Assembly (NCBI RefSeq): GCF_020921035.1
Contig: NC_063151.1
Coordinates: forward strand, 28,216,934-28,280,933
Direction of reading: 5' to 3'
DNA length: 64,000 nucleotides
Source of the DNA: Rhodamnia argentea
Lineage: Eukaryota; Streptophyta; Magnoliopsida; Myrtales; Myrtaceae
The notes below the pieces were generated by a model, which worked only from the letters and a program-made list of their open reading frames with translations, searched no databases and was not told the origin of the DNA. Both the position numbers and the translations under genes were made by a program. Shown piece by piece: positions 35,854 to 44,889 of this stretch (position 1 is the stretch's first letter; every line of letters begins with the position of its first letter).

Positions 35854-37129
35854 TCATTTCTTGCAAACAATGCCATAGCCAGAGCCAGCGGCGAAACCGC
35901 GGGTGCAGTCAAATATGCCGGACTGGTCGCTCGACAACGCGCTCTCTCGGTTCGCGGCTTCGCTTCCTGGAGAGAACATGCAAAGCTTGCAATCCGGAGC
36001 GAGGAGCGAGCTGGTCCTATACTTGTCTTCGCCGCCCACGACCGGCATTGCCACGCCGGGCTTCGCCGGGTTCACGAAATCAGGCTGGTAGGTTCGGCCA
36101 AGCACGCCTTCGACCTTTGGGGACAGGCCCAGGAACTTGAACTGCACTTCCAGGTGAGAGAAACAGTCATCCGAAGGCAACATGTACTTGTGAACCCTGT
36201 CTTCTTCTTTCGTGATCGGCACCACGTTCACCATGATCTCGGCCATGTCTTTCAGAGTCACTATCGCGCTGTTCTTGCTTGCTATTCTCTCGACCTTTAT
36301 GTCCCTAGCCTCGGAGTGCCATGTGGACATAGGGCTCTGTGTTAGTTCTATCTCCTTGCCGTTGTAACTGAAACTGAGATGGTCGACTTCATCGTCCCAT
36401 GCCTCGGCTTTCATTGCCTCCAGGGAAAAGGACTGGGAGTTGAAGAGGATTCCGAGTGCTTGAATCCATGTGTTGTCTCGGGAGCGACCGGTCGGCCTGT
36501 GGCCAATGAAGCGGGCATTGAGTTGGAGATTGGTGTCCGAAACTAGACTGAAAGTTTGATCTTTCTTGCCGTGGAAGTAGAAGACGATGCCATCTCCACC
36601 GATGAAACGAGGATCATAGCATGCTGATCCAATGCCATCGCAGTTCGGCTTCCGTTCTGAGGACCAATAAGAGACCTTAGTTAATTTGCTTGGACTGCAT
36701 AATATTTGATGACTCAATTTGCAAGTTCATGACTCTGATATATCCCTATAGGAAGAACGATTTCCCTCTCAGAGCCCTTTTAATTTAAATTCAGATCGAG
36801 AGGATCCACATTCTCCAACATTAAAGAATAGGTACGAGGTAAAAGAACGTTAATATAAACATGCATAGAGTGGATATGGAGGTGATATATAAGTGGGTGT
36901 TACGTCTGCACTGGGAAGAGCAAGTGGGCGAATTGCAGTCCGCATAACAAGCTTTGTTCTTCTTGCTCATGGAGTAAGGGCTCGGGCATTCTTTTGGGCA
37001 ACTTATCTCTTTCAATTGGCAGCGAGTCCCCGGTAAGCAAAAGACAGAACCTCCATGAAAAAACTGTTGCATCGAGCTTTCGACAAAGACGAGCAGGATA
37101 AGGAACACGTAGCTGATCTTGGCCATCAT
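35854..37129 (-). CDS. Root_cap-domain (LEA-related) secreted protein, copy 2
   Basis: Exons 37129-36904 and 36656-35854 join across a 247-bp intron in the same position and phase as copy 1 and give 342 residues. The signal peptide MMAKISYVFLILLVFVESSM is nearly identical to that of copy 1. The cysteine-rich segment is slightly longer (CPKECPSPYSMSKKNKACY). The main domain matches copy 1 throughout (CYDPRFIGGDGIVFYFHGK, VLGRTYQPDFVNPAKPGVA, GIVCKK). The G+C content of its exon 2 is higher than in copy 1. The gene is intact and came from a segmental tandem duplication covering about 27921-30110 and 35854-38250. Confidence 0.9.
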
Positions 37130-37220
37130 CTTCGCAATTTCTCAGCAAAGCAAAACACCCGGAGAGATGGAAAAAGATTTAGAAGCCAAAGCGATGCAGG
37201 AAACCCAACAGTGCACGTCG

Positions 37221-37231
37221 GGTATTTATAG
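37221..37231 (-). promoter_or_regulatory. TATA box of Root_cap copy 2
   Basis: The minus strand reads CTATAAATACC, 92 bp upstream of the ATG, identical in sequence and distance to copy 1. Confidence 0.6.
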
Positions 37232-37797
37232 GAATCAGAATGCTCATTGTCTGCCATTGAGGTACAAGCATTAGGGTGACTCTGTGAATACTTCACCGCA
37301 AAACTAGAGGCATGTGAGATTTCTTGATCGCAAAGAAGGGGACTTGAATAAACATGTGCGCACATATAGCTCTTTTCGGCTCAGGATGTGCATTGCAGGT
37401 GTCATATAGACTTTGCCGTTGCAGGCCGCTAAAACATACTTTTGAATACGGAATACGGTCCTCTCGATTTGGAGAAAATTTGATAACGTAGCCCTAATAC
37501 CGTGAAGCATGCGAATGCAGCATCATCAATCTATCGAACAATTAATTGAATACGTGATACCATTTCAACATGCCATATGATATGAGGGTTATTTCATCTG
37601 TTTGGCTCCTATGAGAGAAAACAAGATGACACAAGCTAGAAATTCTAATAGTTGCTAACTCTATGCCGCTTTTGTTCATTTACAGACAAAATGGTAGGAG
37701 GGTCGACCGGGGCTACAGACTTCATCATGGACACTACACGCTCTCGCTATTGATGCTTTCAATGAGTCAACAGCATGTGCAGTTCTTCTTTTTCTAG

Positions 37798-38058
37798 ATG
37801 AGCTTCCTCTTTTCTGCCAGAACAAAAAATGAAACTTTCGTAGAATGCAGTCGGAGCTCTGCAATACCGATCCATCCTAAAGGTTCGGACTATAACGAGG
37901 CGACGAATCTCATGAGTCATTCCTTACTCAGGAGAAAGTCCACACTAACTTCGTGCTCAACCTATATAAAAGAAGAAGAAGAAATTGTCATACCTCGAGT
38001 TCCGGCGACGGAACCACTGGAGTGTACTTCATATACGGTTCACGTCAACGCTTTCTAA
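37798..38058 (+). CDS. Conserved small ORF of unknown function, copy B
   Basis: An 86-codon counterpart of the frame at 29665-29934. Its conserved part runs from VECSRSSAIPI through SDYNEATNLMSHSLLRRKS to VPATEPLECTS and ends at the matching stop. Codons are kept in frame despite a 6-bp indel and many substitutions, some of them changing residues. Both copies lie upstream of, and divergent from, a Root_cap gene. I do not recognise the protein. Selection cannot be judged from two copies by eye. Confidence 0.35.
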   Translation: MSFLFSARTKNETFVECSRSSAIPIHPKGSDYNEATNLMSHSLLRRKSTLTSCSTYIKEEEEIVIPRVPATEPLECTSYTVHVNAF

Positions 38059-38250
38059 AGAAGAAACTGTTTCGTGGGATCCAGCAAAGTAGTCAATTGA
38101 CAAAACTTCACCTGTTTCGCGAGGCTGGCTCAGAAATAGAAATAGAAAATGGATGACTTTGCGTGACTTATTGAAGACGATGAAGGAAAAAGAAGAAGAT
38201 AGACGTCCTGAAGTCGTTCATTTGACACAACAGGGAAATTTCCTTGACAT

Positions 38251-39046
38251 AAGTTTCAAGTAAAGTCATTCTCGAGGCAATAAAACAATTCGACTGGGGT
38301 CGCTGTATCTGGTCTGTACGCATTTGGGTTAATAATAATCCAGCCAAGAATGCACGATGAGCAATAAGGGGAGATGAACAACACAACTGCCAAAAGTTTC
38401 GCTCAGTTTATTACCGGGTAATTTTTTTTTATCAATTTTTTCGACCCACATGGCACGTCGGCGTGCCCAGTCAGCATTAACAGCCCCAAATGATGTCGTT
38501 TTCGTGTTTGCTCCAAGTCTAAACCCTAATACGGTTTTTAGTCGGAGGAATGGCTGTTTTCGACAAAATCATATTAGACTTTTTATTATAAAAGCCCCGT
38601 AAATTTTGGACACTAAAATGGTTACCTTACAAACTTTAGGCAGCGTTCTTCAGCCAGCAGTAAGACTTGTCACAGCTTTGCTGCGACAACGTATGCACAA
38701 AAATAAGTGATAGGAAGATGACGTTGAGAGATGGCCGAATAGTTCAGAAAAGTTGAGATGATAAAAGGGACAGCATTACAGTCCACACGCTGCCAACCAT
38801 CAATTCTGTCTTTTACGGTTTTACCAGGCTACAAGAAGGGAGAGAAGAGGTATCTAAATTTCCGCATGAAACCAAACCATCTCTCTGCATTTACAATGAA
38901 AGATGCTCTGTTCTGTCCGTTTCTCAGTACTCTTTACCACTTTTAATAAGAACGACACCTCTGTATTGTTACCAAAAGCAACAGTCACTTCAGCGATTAT
39001 CGCCATATTGCAATCTCCGTCGAATTCCGGAAGCTAAGTGCTAAGG
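38251..39046. other. Spacer and promoter of hormone-binder copy A
   Basis: No gene recognised. The sequence immediately upstream of 39047 (tgaaagatgctctgttctgtccgtttctca, shown in part) is also found upstream of copy B at about 42688, marking the duplicated promoter. Confidence 0.5.
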
Positions 39047-39866
39047 ATGAAAGAAGCCAAGACTCGAGTGACTGTCGATGTCGGGATTGGTTCATTGTGG
39101 AAGTGTTTGTCCAAGGATCTACTCTCTATCCTTCCGCAGGTGATCCCAAACTTAGTGCAGAATGGAGAGGTCATTGAAGGAGATGGTGGCCTTGGTACGG
39201 TCATTCTTTTCAGTTTTGGTCCTGGTGAGTCACAGCCCTTTTCTTGCCCTCAATAATTTAGAGCAAACTAAAGAATGGGCATGCAGGATTGAAGTCAATC
39301 ACGCTAGGCTTAAGGATCTCATATGGGTTGTCCTAGTCTTTGTTGAACTCAATCTAGGCTTCATGCGAGATTTTGCTGACTCGTTCAATCTACCACTTCA
39401 TGCGTTTTAGCAGCTGAAGCAATGCAACTCTGTACTCTTGGCGATGACACTAGTTCTTGATTCAAAATAGAAAAAAAAAATTGAGAAAAAGTGAAGCTTT
39501 CATAAAGTATGTGTTTTCATTTTTCTTAATGCATAATGAGGGTTAATCACTGCACATTAACATCTCTCGAGTTAAACGCAAGATGTGCCGAATATGAAGT
39601 ACCAGAAGGAGAAGATTGTGGAACTGGACGAGTCTGTGCACCGAATCGGGTTACAAGTTGTCGAAGGGGGTCACCTTGATCTTGGCTTCACCTTTTACAA
39701 AACTTCGTTTCAACTAACAGCAATCTCAGAGAAGCAGACTCTGGTGGATGTGGTATATGAACGTGAGACAGAACAAAGAGTCCTGCCCGCAAAAACTACG
39801 GCTGGTGCAATTGCCTGCATCAAGGGCCTTGAGAACTATTTGTTGAGTACTGATGCTACTACATAG
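39047..39866 (+). CDS. Bet v 1-type phytohormone-binding protein (CSBP/PhBP-like), copy A
   Basis: Exons 39047-39224 and 39583-39866 join in phase 1 (donor gtgagt, 358-bp intron) to encode 153 residues starting MKEAKTRVTVDVGI. Family marks are present: VIEGDGGLGTV (the glycine-rich P-loop-like turn), KIVELDESVHRIGLQVVEGGHLDLGF and the C-terminal helix IACIKGLENYLLS. The size and the single intron after the FGPD codon are typical of PR-10/Bet v 1 genes. The sequence is closest in my memory to legume cytokinin-specific/phytohormone-binding proteins, which bind cytokinins or gibberellins in the cytosol. Ligand identity here is unknown. The gene is intact. Confidence 0.9.
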
Positions 39867-40421
39867 AGCTGGACCTATCACAGTTCATCTCCGATTCAGA
39901 AAAGAGCAAGGACAACATTATAGCACGTCAGAAGAGGTGAACCAAAGCATATTTGATCATATCTGCATCAGATCAGAATTGGTACTTGTGTGTTTTCCGG
40001 TGAATGCTAACGTGATTTAGTTTTGTAATAATGGCTTGTTTCATGAAAGAGAATTCATGATGATATCTAACCATTAGGTAGAGATGAACAGAAGAATCAA
40101 AAACGCATCTGCAACAAAAGAGAGAACGAGGACCATGATCATAGGTATCTGCCATCTTTGGTACACAGGACAAAGGGAAACAAGACAACAATAGCCGACC
40201 AACACAAGAATGAGTATTATCCCAGTTAAATCAGATTAATTCTCCATAACACTAGAAAGTATGTAACTTAACTAAACAGACAAATTTAAAAGGAACATGA
40301 CACATTCTTGTATGTGCAAACTGACATTTTGTTTTCATATAAAAAAATAAAGAACTGACATTTTGTATGACGCACTGGACAAAGTTCCACTGAGTTTTGG
40401 CAAGTATTTGACTTGATGTTT

Positions 40422-42430
40422 GATAGAAATATAACATGTTATCTTTTCTCTTAGTATTTACAAGTTGTTCTAATTCTCATTTTCTCTAGCTAATTAGTTT
40501 GACATGTCAGGATCTAACAAGGATCAAGAAGAATATTCAACTACAAAATGATCCGAGAGATGTAGACTTGCTTATTTCTGTTCCGCGGACAAGGAACTTG
40601 GCGCATGTTCAAAGAGTTCCTATAAGCAAAGGTTGTTTACGTGTCAATGGTTAGCCGATGGGACTTTCTCTTATGAAGAGTTCTTTTTAAGTATTTCAAT
40701 TCATATGTTTTTTACATTCTTTATTTAATTTACTAGTTTTTTAATTGTTCGCCGTGGGTAAGGATTTTCCTAAATTGGGTTAAATATTAATTTGTAATAT
40801 ATGCCGAGTCAAGTCAAGTCGGCACCGACATGGCGCCGACGTGGTAATCTCTAATAATATTTTAATATTTTAAATTATTTATTTGATTTTTTCTTTTCTT
40901 TTTTCTTCTTCTTCCTCTTCCTCCGGTCGCTGGCGGCTAGAGGTGAGGGGTGGCAAGGGCAAGGTCACCCTCGCCTCGGGCCGTTCGCCGATTCGACGAC
41001 CAACCGGACGAAGAAGGTGAATGAAAAAAAAGAAAAAAGGAAAAAAAAATAAAATTTTGAAAATGCTAAAATATTATTTAAAAGTAGCATGTCAAGTCCG
41101 GCTGGCTAATTTAGTCATAAACCTTTTTTTTTTGCTAATTTATTAGTCCTAAACATTTTCACGTTTTACCAATTAAGTCCATCTGACCAACTTTGACTGT
41201 GAATCATTAACATGAATGCTGGCCATCCTACATGGCACGACCGACGCCGACCTGGATAAATTTTAATAATATTTTACCTTTTTGCATTTTTTTTTTCTGT
41301 TTTCCACTTTACTTTTTTCCTTTCTTCTTCTCCACCACCATCGCAAGGCCTCGTCGATGGCCAACAGAGGTCACCGGCCCGAGGTGAGGGCCGTCCACGC
41401 CTACCTAGGCGAGGGCAACCCCGTCCAACCCAAGGTGGCCCTGGCTTGATAGAAATATAACATGTTATCTTTTCTCTTCGTATTTACAAGTCGTTCTATT
41501 TCTCATTTTCTCTAGCTAATTAGTTTGACATGTCAAGATCTAACAATGATCAAGAAGAATATTCAACTACAAAACAATTCGAGAGATGTAGAGTTGCTTA
41601 ATTCCATTCCATGGACAACGAACTTGGTGCATGTTAGAAGAGTTCTTATAAGCAAATGTTGTTTTCGTGTCAATGGTTAGCTGAACGGACTTTATCTTAT
41701 GAAGAGTTCTTTATAAGTATTTCAATTCATAGGTATTTTACATGCTTTATTTAATTTACTAGTTTTTTTTTTTGCCCCTGAGTAAGGGTTTTCTTAGATT
41801 GGGTTACATATCAATTTGTAATATATGTCAAGTCAGGTTGGTTTGGCACCGACATGACGCCGACGTGATAATATTTAATAATATTTTAATATTATTATTT
41901 AAATTTTTTCTTTTCTTTTTTCTTCTTTTTCCTCTTCCTCCAGCCGGCTACCGGTGGCTAGAGGTGAGGGCCAGAAAGGGCAAGGTTGCCCTCGGCCTTG
42001 GCCATTCACCGATCGGGCGACCGGCTAGAGGAAAAAGGTGAAGAAAAAAAGAAAAAATAATAAATTTTTACTTTTTTGCATTTTTTTATTTTTCTGTTTT
42101 TCTCTTTATTTTCTATACTTTCTTCCCCTTGCCACTACCGCGAGGCCTTGTCGATGGCCGGCGGAGGTCATCAGCCTAAGTTGAGGGCCATCCACGAGAC
42201 CGGGGCGGGCCTCGCTTGAGACTAACAACCTCCGGTGGCCACCAACGAGGCCCAACAATGCCCAGTAGAGGGGAAAAAAAGTAAAAAGGAAAACACAAAG
42301 AAGGAAAAACATGAGTAAAAAATTCAAAAATATATGAAAAAAGATAATTATAATTGTCCTTAGCCCACTTTAGCACTGGTCATGTAGGACAACCGGTGTC
42401 CATCTCTATGATTTCTGATCAAAATTAGCC
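40422..42430. repeat. Direct repeat of about 1.03 kb with MITE-like G+C-core segments
   Basis: The block starting gatagaaatataacatgtta at 40422 recurs at 41449. The following 300 bp is nearly the same (aattagtttgacatgtca, gatcaagaagaatattcaac, gtgtcaatggttag). Both halves then run into segments of the MITE-like family: acatggcgccgacgtgg, CT-rich tracts, a core with gctagaggtgaggg, and lines such as attagtcctaaacatttt. The array was probably built by insertion of MITE copies followed by tandem duplication. Confidence 0.7.
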
Positions 42431-42517
42431 AGATAGACTCAATTTAAAAAAAATATGAAAATGTTATTGTCAAGTTGACATATAGTTGATTGGCTCGAGT
42501 GTACTTCACGGCAGTAT

Positions 42518-42645
42518 AAACATGTACCCGGAAAAAAGGAGGAGTGGCCCATAAGCAAACAAATGAAAACTTAGATTGACCTCGTTAAAGATTTATCCCT
42601 CCCGAAAGAATAAAGTTTTGGTGGTTCTATAATGTCGGGGCTAAA
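42518..42645. repeat. Dispersed direct repeat shared with 44511-44647
   Basis: Both segments share agtataaacatgta, ggcccataagcaaacaaatg / gacccataagcaagcaaatg, aaaacttagattgacctcgt and ggtggttctataatgtcggg. They lie about 2 kb apart on either side of hormone-binder copy B, which suggests a larger duplication event around that gene. Confidence 0.75.
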
Positions 42646-42814
42646 CATCTCTGTGATTTCCACATGAAAGCATCTCTCTGCACTTACGATGAAAGATGCT
42701 CTATTCTGTCCGTTTCTCAGGACTCCTTACTTCTCTTTATAAGAAGAACAATACCTCTGTGTTGTTACCAAAACCGGCGGCCTCCGTCAAATTCTGGGGA
42801 GCTAAGTGCTGACG

Positions 42815-43566
42815 ATGAAAGAAGCCAAGGCTCAAGCGATGGCCGACGTCGGGATCGAGTCATTGCGGAAGTGCTTGACCAAGATATGCCCTCAATCCTT
42901 CCGCAGGTCGTGCCAAAACTTTGTGCACAATGTAGAGTTCATTGAAGGAGATGGCCGTCTCGGTTCGGTCATGCTTCTCACTTTTGGCCCTGGTGAGTCG
43001 GAGCTCTTTCCTTGCACTTCTAAATGGGAAAAAAAACTCAATAAAGGGCATGCTGGATTGAAGTCAATCACGTTAGGGATCTCACGTGGGTTGTCCTAGC
43101 CTTTTGTGGACGCAATCCAGGCTTTTATGTATAATTTGGCAAATGTTAGACTAGTTCAATCTATCGCATCAAGCATTTAGCAGCTGAAGCAATGCAAACT
43201 TTTGTTTCGCAAAGTACGTGTTTTCATTTCTCTTATTGGCTAGTGAGGGCTATACTGGCTGTCAACATTCTTCGAAAATGAATGTTAGATGTGCCGAATA
43301 TGAAGTACCAGAAGGAGAAGATTGTCGAACTCGACGAGTCTTCGCATCGAATCGGGATACAAGTGATAGAAGGGGGTCACCTCGATCTGGGCTTCACCTT
43401 TTACATTACATCGTTCCAGCTGACAACAGTTTCAGAGAAGCAGACGCTGGTGGAGTTCATGGTGGCATATGAATGTGAGACGGAAGAAACAGTCTTGCCC
43501 TCGAAAAATACAGCTTCTGCACTCGCGTGCATCAAGTGCCTTGAGAATGATTTGCTGAGTACTTGA
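42815..43566 (+). CDS. Bet v 1-type phytohormone-binding protein (CSBP/PhBP-like), copy B
   Basis: Exons 42815-42992 and 43289-43566 (296-bp intron, same position and phase as copy A) give 151 residues. The second exon is close to copy A (MKYQKEKIVELDESSHRIG, GGHLDLGFTFY, ECETEETVLPSK). In exon 1, a 1-bp loss near 42884-42893 and a 1-bp gain in the AAAA at 42914-42917 put about residues 24-34 in another frame (KICPQSFRRSCQN here, against KDLLSILPQVIPN in copy A), yet the frame reopens correctly. The altered stretch covers the two short helices that close the ligand cavity in Bet v 1 folds. The protein may be functional with a changed entrance, or non-functional. Confidence 0.8.
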
Positions 43567-43904
43567 CGTTAGATCGAGTTGCATCTATCGCAGTTCATCT
43601 CCGATCAAGAAAAGAGCGATGACGATTTTATAGCACGTCAAGTGAAGTGAATCAAAGCATGTTCGATCCTATCTGCATTAGATTCGCTACCCATTCCCGT
43701 GTATTTTATCCATAAATGCTTGCGGGATTGAATTTGTGATTTAGTTTTGTACGATAACTTGTTACGTTTTTCTTTTTTTTTACTTAATCGGAGAGTGAAT
43801 CTGTTCATCATTATCAGTCTTGTCTAGTATTACAAATTTCTTAACTTAATGGACTAAAATCAACAAATAAACCGAATTTTTTATGGGGGCAACCATATCA
43901 TGCG

Positions 43905-44129
43905 CGTGTGCAGTGGGTAGATCCATATAGCAAATTTTTCCCTCCTCATTTGGGAAGGCCGGACATTCAAAAGAGGGCAGGTTGTTCCGAGTCCGTAACA
44001 GTGGCAAACTGCTTCAATGATGTCGCCGCCATGTCCCAAATGATGGAAGACTTGTTCCAATGTCGCACATTGGACAAGCAGCAGCAAAATGGCGGGTACA
44101 CGGCTGACCCTGAATCTCAACAACGCCAA
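43905..44129 (-). pseudogene. Relic of Root_cap exon 1 (fourth copy)
   Basis: The minus-strand frame starts MALLRFRVSRVPAILLLLVQ, a signal peptide like that of Root_cap copy 3 (MAFSRTISLHTSLILLLFV). Farther on, in a shifted frame, it reads CPAFPNEEGKICYMDLPT, which lines up with CPSKC...NSKGKSCYVNCNSPT of copy 3. Most cysteines are lost and no exon 2 follows; the hormone-binder copy B lies there instead. It is a decayed exon left by cluster rearrangement. Confidence 0.6.
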
Positions 44130-44344
44130 GTGAAAATAAGCGATGGATGGATGGATGGATGCAGCAAACGATTGAAACTCTGCTGTCCTCCTTTTCTATA
44201 GACAGTTTTTTGTGTTCTTTCATTCAATTAAACTGGTTAGTATATTATTGCCATAGCCAGGAGCCTGTTCGAGTATACTCGAGGGCAATAGTACAATACA
44301 CGTACAAAAGGTCCCCCTCATACAGAAATTAAGTACAAGATGGC

Positions 44345-44412
44345 CGAGTCGAACTCTTCACAGGCAGTAGCAGAATTAGCAATGTGTAGCTGACTCTTAA
44401 CAATGCCATGTT
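44345..44412 (-). pseudogene. Relic of Root_cap signal-peptide segment
   Basis: The minus strand reads MALLRVSYTLLILLLPVKSS, which matches the leader peptides of the Root_cap genes (MMAKISYVFLILLVSVESS). The cysteine-rich part does not follow. It is a short fragment of another lost copy. Confidence 0.55.
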
Positions 44413-44510
44413 CCTCTGCATTATTTATTCTTCTGGGTTGTTGCGAATTCAGCAGTGAAAACAACTGATGGAGCAAATTGGAACTATGATTCCTTTCCAT
44501 AGGTCTCTAT

Positions 44511-44647
44511 AGTATAAACATGTAAAAAAATTCCTATGATAAAAGAACGAGTGACCCATAAGCAAGCAAATGAAAACTTAGATTGACCTCGTCAAAGATT
44601 GTCCCTCCCGAAAGAATAATGTTTGGGTGGTTCTATAATGTCGGGGG
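44511..44647. repeat. Dispersed direct repeat shared with 42518-42645
   Basis: This is the right-hand partner of the repeat pair described at 42518. It lies just downstream of the Root_cap copy 3 pseudogene. Confidence 0.75.
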
Positions 44648-44889
44648 CAATACACAGATGATTCACATTCACGGAAAGATGAGACTAATTTATTGCAGTG
44701 TAGTAATCAACCAAAACGCCGGCACGACTATGATCTGCGCTTATGGGGTATACACAGTTTCATTTGGAGAAGGACATAAAACACAACGGAGAGATCATCA
44801 TTGATTCCATTCTTTGGCTTTCCACAGCAAGTAACCATCAGATTAATTTTCATGGGGAAGACGAATAACATGCCTCGGCAGCTTGGCAT

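Larger units (their letters stand above)
39867..42814. other. Spacer between the two hormone-binder genes, made of duplicated MITE-like units
   Basis: The region contains the direct repeat described separately (40422-42430) and the promoter of copy B. Minus-strand open frames near 39973-40437 and 42106-42376 lie in repeat sequence and show no domains. Confidence 0.5.
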
